DNA from: Sinorhizobium fredii
Lineage (GTDB): Bacteria; Pseudomonadota; Alphaproteobacteria; Rhizobiales; Rhizobiaceae
DNA: 64,000 nucleotides
NCBI RefSeq assembly: GCF_002944405.1
Contig: NZ_CP024307.1
Coordinates: forward strand, 2,686,501-2,750,500
Direction of reading: 5' to 3'
Shown here: piece by piece, positions 34,753 through 44,668 of the stretch
How the letters are laid out: every line of letters starts with the position of its first letter
Position numbering within the stretch: the stretch's first letter is position 1
The notes under the pieces: generated by a model
Seen by the model: only the letters and a program-made list of their open reading frames with translations
What the model was told of the DNA's origin: nothing
The model's database searches: none
Position numbers and translations under genes: made by a program

Positions 34753-35496
34753 ATGAGCGACAAACCGAACGTCTTGAGAGAGACCGACGACGAGGCGCGC
34801 AGGCTTGCCCGGGCGTTGCTCCGGTCCGCGCGCAGCGGCGCGCTGGCTGTGCTCGAACCCGACGGCAGCGGCTTTCCCTTCGTCAGCCGCGCCTTGATCG
34901 GCATCGATATCGACGGCGCGCCGGTCATTCTCGTCTCACGGCTTTCGACCCATACCCAGGCGCTCCTTGCCGACCGACGCGCCTCGCTGCTGACCGGCGA
35001 GCCGGGCAAGGGCGACCCCCTCGCCCATCCCCGCCTCACCCTGCAGTGCGAGGCCGAAGAGGTTGCGCGCGACAGCGCCGCGCATGGCCGCATCCGGGAG
35101 CGTTTTCTGCGGCGCCATCCCAAGGCCCGGCTCTATGTCGATTTTCCCGATTTCGGCTTTTTCCGCCTGGCGCCGCTGCGCGCCAGCCTCAATGGCGGTT
35201 TCGGCCGCGCCTATGTGCTGACCGACAAGGATCTCGTCATCGCTTCGCCTGCGGCCGCCGCGCTCGCCGAGATGGAGAGCAGCGCCATCGAGCATATGAA
35301 TTCCGATCACCAGGACGCGGTGAAGCATTATGCGACCGTTCATTGCCGCGCCGGCGATGGCGACTGGAAGATTGCCGGAATCGACTCGGCTGGCCTCGAC
35401 CTTTCCGACGGGGAGAGACTGCAGCGCCTGGAATTCGACGCCGTTCTCGAGGACACGGCCCAGTTGCGGCCGATTTTGAAAAAACTTAACGGTTAA
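34753..35496 (+). CDS. HugZ-like heme-utilization / pyridoxamine-phosphate-oxidase-fold protein
   Basis: A 247-residue protein: an N-terminal split-barrel flavin-reductase-like domain (GALAVLEPDGSGFPFVSRA, ~30-48) and a C-terminal DUF2470 domain with SAIEHMNSDHQDAV (~174-187), the His-containing block that contacts heme in HugZ. Rhizobial members have been linked to heme degradation. The ATG at 34753 has GAGGAAG upstream; the frame's earlier ATG at 34729 sits in the terminator T-run and is rejected. No iron box is visible before it. Confidence 0.82.
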   Translation: MSDKPNVLRETDDEARRLARALLRSARSGALAVLEPDGSGFPFVSRALIGIDIDGAPVILVSRLSTHTQALLADRRASLLTGEPGKGDPLAHPRLTLQCEAEEVARDSAAHGRIRERFLRRHPKARLYVDFPDFGFFRLAPLRASLNGGFGRAYVLTDKDLVIASPAAAALAEMESSAIEHMNSDHQDAVKHYATVHCRAGDGDWKIAGIDSAGLDLSDGERLQRLEFDAVLEDTAQLRPILKKLNG

Positions 35497-35543
35497 TCGG
35501 CACTTAGCTACCCCCAATTCTTGCAGTGGGTGGTTGCCCTTTT

Positions 35544-35559
35544 ATGCATCACGTCTAAT
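35544..35559 (-). promoter_or_regulatory. NolR-binding box
   Basis: On the minus strand ATTAG-N9-AT, an exact match to the published NolR consensus (A/T)TTAG-N9-A(T/A). It lies 45 bases before the nolR start, fitting autoregulation. Confidence 0.65.
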
Positions 35560-35603
35560 TATCGTGCTTCGTAAAACATAACTACGTGTGATGTAATTCT
35601 CGC

Positions 35604-35960
35604 ATGGAGCACGCAATGCAGCCTCTTTCGCCTGAAAAACATGAGGAAGCGGAAATAGCAGCCGGTTTCCTCTCGGCCATGGCAAATCCAAAACGCCTGC
35701 TCATTCTCGACTCGCTGGTCAAGGAAGAAATGGCGGTAGGCGCATTGGCCAACAAGGTCGGGCTGAGCCAGTCGGCTCTTTCCCAGCACCTCTCGAAGTT
35801 GCGTGCCCAGAATCTGGTTAGCACCCGTCGTGACGCCCAGACGATCTATTATTCGAGTTCGTCCGAGGCGGTCATGAGGATTTTGGGCGCACTCACGGAG
35901 ATTTACGGAGCCCCCACGAGCGTCGTCATAGAAAAGCCCTTCGTGCGCAAGTCGGCGTAA
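35604..35960 (+). CDS. nolR: Nodulation repressor of the ArsR family
   Basis: A 118-residue winged-helix regulator closely resembling Sinorhizobium NolR: the first ~95 residues include AGFLSAMANPKRLLILDSL and the recognition helix LSQSALSQHLSKLRAQNLV (~54-72). It has no metal-binding Cys pair, unlike metal-sensing ArsR proteins. NolR represses core nod genes and tunes growth and surface traits. The frame is full length with no interruption, unlike the inactivated allele of S. meliloti 1021. A start at the ATG four codons later is also possible. Confidence 0.93.
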   Translation: MEHAMQPLSPEKHEEAEIAAGFLSAMANPKRLLILDSLVKEEMAVGALANKVGLSQSALSQHLSKLRAQNLVSTRRDAQTIYYSSSSEAVMRILGALTEIYGAPTSVVIEKPFVRKSA

Positions 35961-35992
35961 CTCCCAAGACGCCGACAAGAGCTGCAAGGCCA

Positions 35993-36026
35993 AAGCCCCG
36001 ACGAGCAATCGCGGGGCTTATTTCTT
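35993..36026 (+). terminator. Terminator after nolR
   Basis: AAGCCCC/GGGGCTT stem with a loop of about 12 bases, followed by ATTTCTT, 33 bases after the nolR stop. Moderate T-run. Confidence 0.65.
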
Positions 36027-36136
36027 GCGCGCCGGCAGGCTTGACGCTCACAGGGGCACTGATAATTTGACCAACAGGTAAAAGAATTCGGACCCCAGCC
36101 GACTTTTCGCGCTGGACGCCCCCGAGGAGAACAGAC

Positions 36137-37465
36137 ATGTCGAACCGCCTGAACACCACCCCGAACGATCTCCGCGCCTTTTGGATGCCCTTCACCGCCA
36201 ATCGGCAGTTCAAGAAGGAGCCGCGGCTCTTCGTCGGCGCCAAGGACATGTACTACACCACCCATGACGGGCGGACCGTGCTCGATGGCACGGCCGGTCT
36301 CTGGTGCGTCAATGCCGGTCACTGTCGGCCGAAGATCACCGAGGCGATCCGCGAACAGGCGGGCGAACTCGATTATGCGCCGGCCTTTCAGCTCGGCCAT
36401 CCGAAGGCCTTCGAGCTCGCCAACCGGCTTGTCGACATCGCACCGGAAGGTCTGAACCACGTCCTCTACACCAATTCCGGTTCGGAATCGGTCGACACCG
36501 CGCTGAAAGTCGCGCTCGCCTATCACCGCGCCAAGGGCAACGGCTCGCGCTTCCGCCTCATCGGCCGCGAGCGCGGCTATCACGGCGTCAATTTCGGCGG
36601 CATTTCGGTCGGCGGCATCGTTGCCAATCGCAAGATGTTCGGCACGCTGCTGACGGGCGTCGATCATTTGCCGCATACGCACCTGCCGGGGAAGAACGCC
36701 TTTGCCCGCGGCGAGCCCGAGCACGGCGCCGATCTTGCGAGCGAACTGGAACGGATCGTCACGCTCCACGACGCCTCGACGGTCGCCGCGGTCATCGTCG
36801 AGCCGGTCGCCGGCTCCACCGGCGTGCTCATCCCGCCGAAGGGCTACCTCCAGAAGCTGCGCGAGATCTGCACCAAGCACGGCATCCTGCTGATCTTCGA
36901 CGAGGTCATCACCGGCTATGGCCGTCTGGGCACGCCTTTTGCCGCGCAATATTTCGACGTCAAGCCGGATATCATCACCACCGCCAAGGGCCTGACTAAC
37001 GGCGTGATCCCGATGGGCGCAGTGTTCGTCACCTCGGAAATCCACGACGCCTTCATGACCGGCCCGGAGCATCTGATCGAGTTCTTCCACGGCTACACCT
37101 ATTCCGGCAACCCGATCGCGTCTGCCGCGGCACTCGGAACGCTCGACACCTACAAGGAAGAGGGTCTGTTGACGCGCGCCGCCGATCTCGCGCCCTACTG
37201 GGAGGAGGCGCTGCATTCGCTGAAGGACTGCCCGCATGTGATCGACATCCGCAATATCGGCCTGATCGGCGCGGTCGAGCTCGAGCCGATCGCCGGCGAG
37301 CCGACGAAGCGCGCCTTCTCCGCCTTCCTAAAGGCCTACGAGAAAGGCCTGTTGATCCGCACGACCGGCGACATCATCGCGCTGTCGCCGCCGCTGATCA
37401 TCGAAAAGCAGCAGATCGACGAACTCTTCGACAAGCTGCGCGACGTCTTGAAGAACAATATCTGA
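36137..37465 (+). CDS. Class III aminotransferase, beta-alanine (omega-amino acid)-pyruvate type
   Basis: A 442-residue PLP enzyme of the omega-aminotransferase group. The PLP-binding block is [13 protein letters not shown] (~residues 253-265) and the Schiff-base Lys lies in TTAKGLTNG (~285). The N-terminal [21 protein letters not shown] is typical of beta-alanine-pyruvate aminotransferases (BauA/OapT). It probably links beta-alanine or polyamine breakdown to alanine; the exact donor is not provable from sequence. GAGGAGAAC precedes the ATG. It may be co-transcribed with ade. Confidence 0.88.
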   Translation: MSNRLNTTPNDLRAFWMPFTANRQFKKEPRLFVGAKDMYYTTHDGRTVLDGTAGLWCVNAGHCRPKITEAIREQAGELDYAPAFQLGHPKAFELANRLVDIAPEGLNHVLYTNSGSESVDTALKVALAYHRAKGNGSRFRLIGRERGYHGVNFGGISVGGIVANRKMFGTLLTGVDHLPHTHLPGKNAFARGEPEHGADLASELERIVTLHDASTVAAVIVEPVAGSTGVLIPPKGYLQKLREICTKHGILLIFDEVITGYGRLGTPFAAQYFDVKPDIITTAKGLTNGVIPMGAVFVTSEIHDAFMTGPEHLIEFFHGYTYSGNPIASAAALGTLDTYKEEGLLTRAADLAPYWEEALHSLKDCPHVIDIRNIGLIGAVELEPIAGEPTKRAFSAFLKAYEKGLLIRTTGDIIALSPPLIIEKQQIDELFDKLRDVLKNNI

Positions 37466-37487
37466 GACATCTCCGCGTTATTTGCGA

Positions 37488-37517
37488 AGCCCTTTCCCCG
37501 CCTCAGGGGAGAGGGGT
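37488..37517. repeat. Short RIME-like palindrome
   Basis: CCCTTTCCCCGCC/TCAGGGGAGAGGGG half-element in the 91-base gap between the aminotransferase and ade. Shorter and less regular than the other copies. Confidence 0.5.
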
Positions 37518-37556
37518 ATTGTCATCGGCAAAGCAGCAAAGGGGCGAGGTGCAGGC

Positions 37557-39254
37557 ATGTCCGAGGCGCTGGAACGGTTCATCGATCAGGGCGTCGGCCG
37601 CAAGCCGGCCGACATCGTGCTCAAGGGCGGGCGCTTCTTCGATCTCGCCACCGGCGAACTCGTCGCTTCCGACATTGCCATCTCCGGCGACCGGATCGTC
37701 GGAACCTGCGGCGACTACGAGGGCTGCGAGGAAATCGACATCTCCGGTCGCATCATCGTCCCGGGCTTCATCGACACGCATCTGCACATCGAGTCCTCGC
37801 TGGTCACCCCGCACGAATTCGACCGTTGCGTCCTGCCGCTCGGCGTCACCACGGCGATCTGCGACCCGCACGAGATCGCCAACGTGCTCGGCACCGAGGG
37901 CATCCAGTTCTTCCTGGACTCGGCGATGGAAACGATCATGGACATCCGCGTCCAGCTTTCGTCCTGCGTGCCGGCAACGCATCTGGAGACGGCCGGTGCC
38001 GATCTGCCGATCGAGCGGCTCACGCCCTTCCGCCATCACCCCAAGGTGATCGGCCTTGCCGAGTTCATGAATTTCCCCGGCGTCATCCACAAGGACCCGG
38101 TCTGCCTCGCCAAGCTCGCGGCCTTCCAGGGCGGCCACATCGACGGCCATGCGCCGCTGTTGCGCGGCAAAGAACTGAATGGTTACCTCGCAACCGGAAT
38201 CCGCACCGACCACGAGTGCACGAGCGCCGAGGAAGCGCTCGAAAAGATCCGCAAGGGCATGCATATCCTCGTTCGCGAAGGCTCGGTGTCGAAAGACCTG
38301 CATGCCCTGATGCCGATCATCACCGAACGGCTGTCGCCCTATCTGGCGCTCTGCACCGACGATCGCAATCCGCTCGACATCGCCGAGCAGGGCCATCTCG
38401 ACCACATGATCCGCACGGCGATCGCGGCGGGCGTCGAGCCGCTGGCGGTCTATCGCGCCGCCTCGATCTCGGCGGCGCGTGCCTTCGGTCTCAGCGACCG
38501 CGGCCTGGTAGCGCCCGGCTGGCGGGCCGATCTCGTGGTCGTCGACAGCCTGGAGACCTGCAGGGCCGAGATGGTCTTCTCCGCCGGGAAACGCGTGACC
38601 GGCGCGCTCTTTGCCCGCCGCAAGCCGGTCGAGCCGGTGGGGCTCGACAGCGTCAAGGCGCGAGAGGTCAAGGCGGCGGATTTCGCCATGCCCTACAGCG
38701 AGGGCGAGACCTCGGTGATCGGCGTGCTGCCGGGAAAGATCATCACCGAGCATCGACGCTTTCGGCTGCCGGCCGAGGGCAACCAGACAGGGCCCGATCT
38801 CGGCCGCGACATCATCAAGGTCGCCGTCATCGAGCGCCACGGCATCAACGGCAACCATGCCAACGGCTTCGTTCAGGGCTTCGGCCTGAAGAAGGGCGCG
38901 ATCGCCTCCACCGTCGGCCATGACAGCCACAATATCTGCGTCGTCGGCGTCGGAGACGAAGACATGGCACTTGCCGCCAATCGCCTCGCCGAGATCAGGG
39001 GCGGTTTCGTCGTCGTCGAAGACGGCCGGGTGACCGGCGAGATCGCCTTGCCGATTGCCGGACTGATGAGCCTCGAGCCCTATGAGCGGGTGCGCGACAT
39101 CCTCCACCACCTGCGCCAGGCCGCCTTCGCGCTTGGCGCGACGCTGGAGGAGCCTTTCCTGCAACTCGCCTTCCTGCCGCTGCCGGTGATACCGCACCTC
39201 AAGATTTCGGACCGCGGGCTGGTGGATGTGGACAAGTTTGCGCTGATTGGCTGA
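37557..39254 (+). CDS. ade: Adenine deaminase
   Basis: A 565-residue amidohydrolase converting adenine to hypoxanthine. The metal-binding [10 protein letters not shown] block (~residues 76-85), the HIDGHAPLL block and [11 protein letters not shown] identify the bacterial Ade family, and length fits. The open frame begins at 37482 inside a repeat; the ATG at 37557 gives the normal family N-terminus. Hypoxanthine could feed the xanthine dehydrogenase encoded at 54-58 kb. Confidence 0.95.
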   Translation: MSEALERFIDQGVGRKPADIVLKGGRFFDLATGELVASDIAISGDRIVGTCGDYEGCEEIDISGRIIVPGFIDTHLHIESSLVTPHEFDRCVLPLGVTTAICDPHEIANVLGTEGIQFFLDSAMETIMDIRVQLSSCVPATHLETAGADLPIERLTPFRHHPKVIGLAEFMNFPGVIHKDPVCLAKLAAFQGGHIDGHAPLLRGKELNGYLATGIRTDHECTSAEEALEKIRKGMHILVREGSVSKDLHALMPIITERLSPYLALCTDDRNPLDIAEQGHLDHMIRTAIAAGVEPLAVYRAASISAARAFGLSDRGLVAPGWRADLVVVDSLETCRAEMVFSAGKRVTGALFARRKPVEPVGLDSVKAREVKAADFAMPYSEGETSVIGVLPGKIITEHRRFRLPAEGNQTGPDLGRDIIKVAVIERHGINGNHANGFVQGFGLKKGAIASTVGHDSHNICVVGVGDEDMALAANRLAEIRGGFVVVEDGRVTGEIALPIAGLMSLEPYERVRDILHHLRQAAFALGATLEEPFLQLAFLPLPVIPHLKISDRGLVDVDKFALIG

Positions 39255-39303
39255 GACTACTGACACGATGACCTGCTGACGGAATGCCGCCCTCTCCACA
39301 CTT

Positions 39304-39456
39304 GTCATCCTCGGGCTTGACCCGAGGATCCATTCACAAGGCCGCCCGTGGCACATTGACCACGACGCGATCTCGAATTCACGCAAACTGACCGGCGACG
39401 CTCGATAGTTTCGGTGATGTCTGTGCGTGGGATCCTCGGGTCAAGCCCGAGGATGA
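39304..39456. repeat. Intergenic element with self-palindromic inverted ends (copy B)
   Basis: Ends at 39304-39332 and 39430-39456 match those of the 3567-3706 element and are inverted to one another; the ~97-base core is different. It fills the gap between the ade stop and the convergent glucosidase gene; nothing else is seen there. Confidence 0.8.
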
Positions 39457-39481
39457 CGGAGGGTAACGAACGCGTCTCCGC

Positions 39482-41128
39482 TCACCCCAGCCTGCCGCAG
39501 AAGACGTCGTAACCGGCAAGCGCGATCGCGTTCTCAGCTAACTCGGGCGCAAATCCCGGCATTGGCAGCACTTCAGCGACATCCATGTCGACGGCGAGCT
39601 GAACCGTTTGCGGCTCGCCCGTCAGGTTGAAGACCAAAAGCAACCTCTCGCCGTTCTTCTCCCTGGTGAAGGCCAGCACATCCTGGTTGGTCGCAAGGAA
39701 CGCCATGTCGCCGTCTAGGAGGGGCGCGTGGGCGCGACGGAAAGCGAGCGTAGTGCGATAATGTTCGAGCACCGACCCCGCGACGCCCTCCTGTGCATCC
39801 ACCGCCAAGGCGCGCTGTTCCTCGCGCACCGGCAGCCAGGGAAAACCGGCGGAAAAGCCGGCATTCGCCTCATCCCTTTCCCAGACCATCGGCGTCCGGC
39901 AGCCGTCGCGACCCTTGAAGGCCGGCCAGAAGCGGATGCCATAGGGGTCGCGCAATTCCTCGTAAGTGAGTTCCGCCTCCGGCAGGCCCAGTTCTTCGCC
40001 CTGGTAGAGGCAGATCGAGCCGCGCAGGCTGGCAAGCAGCGCAATAGCGAGCTTCGCCACCCGTTCGCGGTCCGCCTCGCGGAGCACAAAGCGGCTGACA
40101 TGACGCATGACGTCGTGGTTGGAGAAGGCCCAGCAGACCCAGCCATCGGTGACGATCGCCTGGAAATTCTCGACGCAGCGCCGGATATGGCGGGCCGAGA
40201 GTTCCGGGCCGAGCAGGTCGAAGGTGTAGCACATGTGCAGCTTGTCGCCACCGCTCGTATAGGCGGCAACCGTCTTCAGCGACCGGGCGCCATCGCCGAC
40301 CTCGCCCACCGTCGTGCGGCCGCCATATCTGTCGAGCAAGGCCCGCAGCCGCTGCAGGAAGGCGATATTCTCCGGCTGGGTCTTGTCGTAGAGATGATCC
40401 TGCATGCCGTAGGGATTGACCTCCGGCGCGTCGCTGCTCGTCGCATCGGGATCCGGAACGAGCGGCGGGTTGTCCCGCAAATGCCGGTCATGGAAGTAAT
40501 AATTGACCGTGTCGAGCCGGAAGCCGTCAACGCCGCGGTCCAGCCAGAAGCGCACCGTATCGAGCAGCGCCTCCTGGACCTCGGGATGATGGAAATTGAG
40601 GTCCGGCTGCGACGTCAGGAAGTTGTGCATGTAGTATTGCCTGCGCACCCCGTCCCATTCCCAGGCCGGGCCGCCGAAGATCGAAAGCCAATTGTTCGGC
40701 GCCGTGCCGTCCGGCTTCGGATCGGCCCAGACGAACCAGTCCGCCTTGGCATTGCTACGGCTCGAGCGGCTCTCGACGAACCAGGGATGCCGGTCGGACG
40801 TGTGCGAGATCACCTGGTCGATGATCACTTTCAGTCCCAGCCGGTGCGCCTCCGCCATCATGGCGTCGAAATCGGCAAGCGAGCCGAACATCGGGTCGAC
40901 GTCGCAATAGTCCGAGACGTCGTAGCCCATGTCCGCCTGCGGCGACCTGAAGAAGGGCGACAGCCAGATGGCGTCGACGCCGAGCGAGGCGATATGAGAA
41001 AGCCGCCGGGTCACGCCGCGAAGATCACCGATGCCGTCGCCATCCGTGTCCTGGAAGGAACGCGGATAGACCTGATAGACCACCGCGCCGCGCCACCAAT
41101 CGTCGCCAGACCTCGTTCCGACCGCCAT
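39482..41128 (-). CDS. GH13 alpha-glucosidase
   Basis: A 548-residue oligo-1,6-glucosidase/alpha-glucosidase-type enzyme without signal peptide. The N-terminal WWRGAVVYQVYPRSFQD is characteristic; catalytic blocks are DGFRLDTVNYYF (nucleophile Asp), TVGEVGD (acid/base Glu) and FSNHDVMR (transition-state Asp). It hydrolyses alpha-glucosides in the cytoplasm. An in-frame GTG at 41158 could also start it. No sugar transporter adjoins it, unlike the agl operon of S. meliloti, so I leave the symbol blank. Confidence 0.93.
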   Translation of the reverse strand: MAVGTRSGDDWWRGAVVYQVYPRSFQDTDGDGIGDLRGVTRRLSHIASLGVDAIWLSPFFRSPQADMGYDVSDYCDVDPMFGSLADFDAMMAEAHRLGLKVIIDQVISHTSDRHPWFVESRSSRSNAKADWFVWADPKPDGTAPNNWLSIFGGPAWEWDGVRRQYYMHNFLTSQPDLNFHHPEVQEALLDTVRFWLDRGVDGFRLDTVNYYFHDRHLRDNPPLVPDPDATSSDAPEVNPYGMQDHLYDKTQPENIAFLQRLRALLDRYGGRTTVGEVGDGARSLKTVAAYTSGGDKLHMCYTFDLLGPELSARHIRRCVENFQAIVTDGWVCWAFSNHDVMRHVSRFVLREADRERVAKLAIALLASLRGSICLYQGEELGLPEAELTYEELRDPYGIRFWPAFKGRDGCRTPMVWERDEANAGFSAGFPWLPVREEQRALAVDAQEGVAGSVLEHYRTTLAFRRAHAPLLDGDMAFLATNQDVLAFTREKNGERLLLVFNLTGEPQTVQLAVDMDVAEVLPMPGFAPELAENAIALAGYDVFCGRLG

Positions 41129-41274
41129 CCGCACACCCCGCTGTTCCTGCTGCTGCACGAAAGATGTATCGCCGCGATTTCACCGAGTAAACGGCGCGCG
41201 CAACATTCGCTTGCTGCGAAGCCGACAGATCGCTAACCCATTGGCGGCGACATCGATGGCGGGAGGAAGAGCGG

Positions 41275-42195
41275 ATGGCGGGCAGCATGCTTTCAATCGG
41301 CGAATGCATGGTCGAACTGATGCAGGCGGAAGGCGGCATGCTGCGCAAGGGCTATGCGGGCGACACCTTCAACACCGCCTATTACGCGCGTCTGTTCGCA
41401 CCGGCCGGATGGACCGTCGAGTATCTGACCGCCGTCGGCACCGATGTCGTCTCTGACGAGATGCTGTCATTCATCGAGGGGACCAGGGTCGGCACGGCGC
41501 ATATCGCCCGGATCGAGGGCCGCATGCCGGGCCTCTACATGATCCATCTGAAGGAGGGGGAGCGCAGCTTCTCCTACTGGCGCTCAACTTCCGCCGCGAA
41601 GCTGCTTGCCGACGACCCGGATCGGCTGCGAAAGGCGATCGGCTCGGCGGACGTGGTCTTCTTCTCCGGGATCACGCTTGCAATCCTTGCTGCCGATGCG
41701 GTCGAAACCTTGCTGTCGGAACTGCGGCGGGCGAAGGCGACCGGCAAGCGCGTGGTGTTCGATCCGAATATCCGCCCACGCCTCTGGGACGACGTGGCAC
41801 GGATGCGCGTAACCATCGAGGCGGGCGCGCGGGCGGCGACGCTGCTGCTGCCGAGTTTCGACGACGAGGCAACGCATTTCGGCGATGCATCCGTCGGCAG
41901 CACGATCGAACGATACCGTGCGCTCGGCGTCGCCGACATCGCCGTCAAGGACGGCGCCAACGGCGTCACCCTGCAGTTCGGCGAGGGAGCGCGCCAGCAC
42001 ATCCCGGCAGCACCCGTTGCCCGCATCGTCGACACCACCAGCGCCGGGGACAGTTTCAACGGTTCCTTCCTCGCGCACCTCGCCGCCGGCGACACCCCGG
42101 CAGATGCCGCCGCCTTCGCCGCACGCATAGCCGCAGCGGTGATCGGCCATCACGGGGCGCTGGTGGAGCGGGAGAAGTTGCCGACTGTTTGGTAG
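41275..42195 (+). CDS. kdgK: 2-keto-3-deoxygluconate kinase (PfkB family)
   Basis: A 306-residue sugar kinase with the PfkB C-terminal signature DTTSAGDSFNGSF (~residues 251-263, catalytic Asp in AGDSF) and the N-terminal GECMVEL start typical of KDG kinases. It phosphorylates 2-keto-3-deoxygluconate for the Entner-Doudoroff route; other PfkB sugars cannot be excluded. GGGAGGAAG precedes the ATG. It is divergent from the glucosidase and convergent with der. Confidence 0.85.
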   Translation: MAGSMLSIGECMVELMQAEGGMLRKGYAGDTFNTAYYARLFAPAGWTVEYLTAVGTDVVSDEMLSFIEGTRVGTAHIARIEGRMPGLYMIHLKEGERSFSYWRSTSAAKLLADDPDRLRKAIGSADVVFFSGITLAILAADAVETLLSELRRAKATGKRVVFDPNIRPRLWDDVARMRVTIEAGARAATLLLPSFDDEATHFGDASVGSTIERYRALGVADIAVKDGANGVTLQFGEGARQHIPAAPVARIVDTTSAGDSFNGSFLAHLAAGDTPADAAAFAARIAAAVIGHHGALVEREKLPTVW

Positions 42196-42270
42196 GTGGC
42201 TTTTCACCGATCGACGGGATGTCACCGAGCCTTTCTACCGATGAGCCAAATAACCTTTGGATGGACTCCC

Positions 42271-42317
42271 GCGCCGCAGACGCGGCGCTGCTGGATTCCT
42301 GTGACAAGCACAGGAAT
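42271..42317. repeat. Pair of perfect hairpins between kdgK and der
   Basis: A 7-bp stem GCGCCGC/GCGGCGC (42271-42288) is followed by a 9-bp stem ATTCCTGTG/CACAGGAAT (42295-42317, 5-base loop), in the 158-base gap between convergent stops. No T-run. The second hairpin resembles a repeat common between rhizobial genes, from memory. Confidence 0.6.
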
Positions 42318-42353
42318 GAGGCCTTGATTGTAGAGCGGCGATGCTTCCTTCAA

Positions 42354-43778
42354 TCACCGCCTCTTGCGAGCCTTCGATTCGTAAGGATTATCCGCAGCCC
42401 GGAAATGGACGCGGATCGGCACGCCCGGCATGTCGAAATCGTTGCGCAGGCCGTTGATCAGATAGCGGACATAGGATTCCGGCACCGCTTCCGGGCGCGT
42501 GCAGGAGATCATGAAGCCCGGCGGGCGGGCCTTCACCTGGGTCATGTATTTGAGCTTCAGGCGACGGCCGGAGACGGCCGGCGGCGGGTGCTGCACCTGC
42601 TGCGATTCCAGCCAACGGTTGAGGCGCGCCGTCGAGATGCGCCGGTTCCAGACCTTGTCCGTCTCGATGATCGCCTGCATCAGCCTGTCGAGACCGTAGC
42701 CCGTATGGCCGGAGATCGGCACGGCGCGGATGCCGCGGGCCTGCGGCAGCAGCCGTTCGGTCTTTTCGCGCAGATCTGCAAGCACCGCCTGCCAGTTCTC
42801 GACCAGGTCCCATTTGTTGAAGGCGAGCACGGCCGCACGCCCCTCGCGCAGCACCAGATCGACGATCTGCAGGTCCTGCTTCTCGAAGGGAATGGTAGCG
42901 TCGAAGACGATGACGACCGTCTCGGCAAAACGGATGGCGCGCAGCGCATCGGCGACCGAAAGCTTCTCGAGCTTTTCCTGGACCTTCGCCTTGCGGCGCA
43001 TGCCGGCCGTGTCGAACATCTTGATCGTGCGGCCGCGCCAGTCCCATTCGACCGAGATGGAATCGCGGGTGATGCCGGCCTCGGGGCCGGTCAGCAGCCG
43101 GTCTTCGCCGAGAAAGCGGTTGATCAGTGTCGACTTGCCGGCATTCGGCCGGCCGACGATCGCGACTCGCAGGGGCTTGGTTTCGTCATAGGCGGGCTCC
43201 GCCTCTTCGTCCTCGCCTGCCCCCGTCGGGCGAATATCGACATCGGTCTCGGCGACGTCCTCCGCCGGCGGGAAGACCCTATCCTCACCGAGGGCGGCGA
43301 CGATCGCGTCCCGCAGGTCGAGCATGCCCTGGCCGTGCTCGGCCGAGATTGGGCACGGTTCGCCGAGGCCGAGCGTGAAGGCGTCGTAGAAGCCGCCGTC
43401 GGATCCGCGTGCCTCCGACTTGTTGGCGACGACGATGACCGGCTTGCCGCGCCGGCGCAGCATCTCGGCAAGCGTTTCATCGGCCGGCGTCAGGCCGGCC
43501 TTGGCGTCGATGACGAACAGCGACAGATCCGCCTCGTCGATCGCCTGTTCGGTTTGCGCCCACATCCGCCCCTGCAGGCTGTCGGGCGCCGATTGCTCGA
43601 GACCGGCCGTATCGATAATGCGGAATTTCAGGTCGACGAGTTTTGCGTCGCCGGGTCGCCGGTCGCGTGTGACCCCGGGCGTGTCGTCGACGAGCGCCAG
43701 CTTCTTGCCGACCAGACGGTTGAACAAGGTCGACTTGCCGACATTGGGGCGCCCGACGATGGCGACGGTGAAACTCAT
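42354..43778 (-). CDS. der: GTPase Der (EngA), ribosome assembly
   Basis: A 474-residue protein with two tandem GTPase domains: P-loops GRPNVGKST (9-17) and GRPNAGKST (209-217), each with DTAG switch II and NKxE/NKWD specificity motifs, then a KH-like C-terminal domain. It is essential for 50S maturation. The domain linker (~175-203) is acidic, as usual. The open frame begins at 43811, but the ATG at 43778 gives the family N-terminus. It begins 10 bases after the YfgM-like gene. Confidence 0.97.
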   Translation of the reverse strand: MSFTVAIVGRPNVGKSTLFNRLVGKKLALVDDTPGVTRDRRPGDAKLVDLKFRIIDTAGLEQSAPDSLQGRMWAQTEQAIDEADLSLFVIDAKAGLTPADETLAEMLRRRGKPVIVVANKSEARGSDGGFYDAFTLGLGEPCPISAEHGQGMLDLRDAIVAALGEDRVFPPAEDVAETDVDIRPTGAGEDEEAEPAYDETKPLRVAIVGRPNAGKSTLINRFLGEDRLLTGPEAGITRDSISVEWDWRGRTIKMFDTAGMRRKAKVQEKLEKLSVADALRAIRFAETVVIVFDATIPFEKQDLQIVDLVLREGRAAVLAFNKWDLVENWQAVLADLREKTERLLPQARGIRAVPISGHTGYGLDRLMQAIIETDKVWNRRISTARLNRWLESQQVQHPPPAVSGRRLKLKYMTQVKARPPGFMISCTRPEAVPESYVRYLINGLRNDFDMPGVPIRVHFRAADNPYESKARKRR

Positions 43779-43788
43779 ATCAGAAGCC

Positions 43789-44457
43789 TCAAGCTTTGCC
43801 GCTCGCCGCAATCACGTCGAGCAGCATCTGCGCCCGGTTGACGACGCCGCGCGGGCTTTCGGTATCGTCGGCGATCTGCTGGAACCAGCCCTTCGCCTTG
43901 GCGTAATCGCCCGCCTTGTAGGCCGCAAGGCCGAGCGCCTCGCGCGCCGAATGGCGCATGGCGTTCTGCGGCACCGCCAGCTGTTCGACCTGGGCCGAGA
44001 CCTGATCATAGGTGCCGGCATCGATGAGCAGGTAGGCGGCGCGCAGCCGCGCCGCATCGCGGAGAGCCGCGGGAATGCGGGTGTCCTTGCCGATCTCGGA
44101 GAACGCCGCAACGGCCGCATCGGTTTCGCCCTTCTGGGCCTGCAGCGTCGCCGCGCGCAATCGTGCGAGAACCGGATAGGAGCCGTAGCCCTCCTGCTCC
44201 AGCTTGGTGAGGGCGGCAAGCGCCTCCTCCGACTTGTTTTCTTTGGCAAGATCAAGCGCTACGAGGAAGGCGTCTCCCGATTGCGACGAGGAACTCTCCT
44301 GCCAATAGTCGTAGCCGACCTTGCCGACGGTGCCGAGGACGATGAGTGCCGCGATCCCGATGATGATGCCGCCGAAGCGCGTCCAGATGGCTTTCATCTG
44401 ATCCGAGCGGAGTTCTTCGTTCACCTCGCGGATAAAGCTGTCGTCCTGGTTTGCCAT
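43789..44457 (-). CDS. YfgM-like TPR membrane protein
   Basis: A 222-residue protein with a cytoplasmic N-terminus ([22 protein letters not shown]), one helix at ~29-50 and a periplasmic TPR region (~60-215). This matches the TPR_21/YfgM family, an ancillary SecYEG subunit that hands proteins to periplasmic chaperones. In many bacteria yfgM sits beside bamB and der; here it directly precedes der and bamB is missing. Confidence 0.85.
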   Translation of the reverse strand: MANQDDSFIREVNEELRSDQMKAIWTRFGGIIIGIAALIVLGTVGKVGYDYWQESSSSQSGDAFLVALDLAKENKSEEALAALTKLEQEGYGSYPVLARLRAATLQAQKGETDAAVAAFSEIGKDTRIPAALRDAARLRAAYLLIDAGTYDQVSAQVEQLAVPQNAMRHSAREALGLAAYKAGDYAKAKGWFQQIADDTESPRGVVNRAQMLLDVIAASGKA

Positions 44458-44635
44458 CTGTTGCCCCGGCCTTCCTGCACGCTGGCGCGTAGTCCCGACA
44501 TTCGACGCCGATGTTCGGAAGGGAAACGCGCAATCTCAAACTGTTCGAGCATCCGTTGCGCGTCCCGCCGGACGCGCGTGCTCTCTGTGGATTTTGCGCC
44601 TTCTACCCGATTTTGCGTCGCTTGTAAGGGGGCCC

Positions 44636-44668
44636 ATGTCATTTAGCCCATGATGTCATTTAGCCCAT
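44636..44668. repeat. Tandem 16-base repeat spanning the nnrU stop codon
   Basis: ATGTCATTTAGCCCAT occurs at 44636-44651 and 44653-44668, a period of 17. The second copy contains the nnrU stop. It looks like a slippage duplication. The rest of 44458-44659 holds no gene. Confidence 0.85.
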
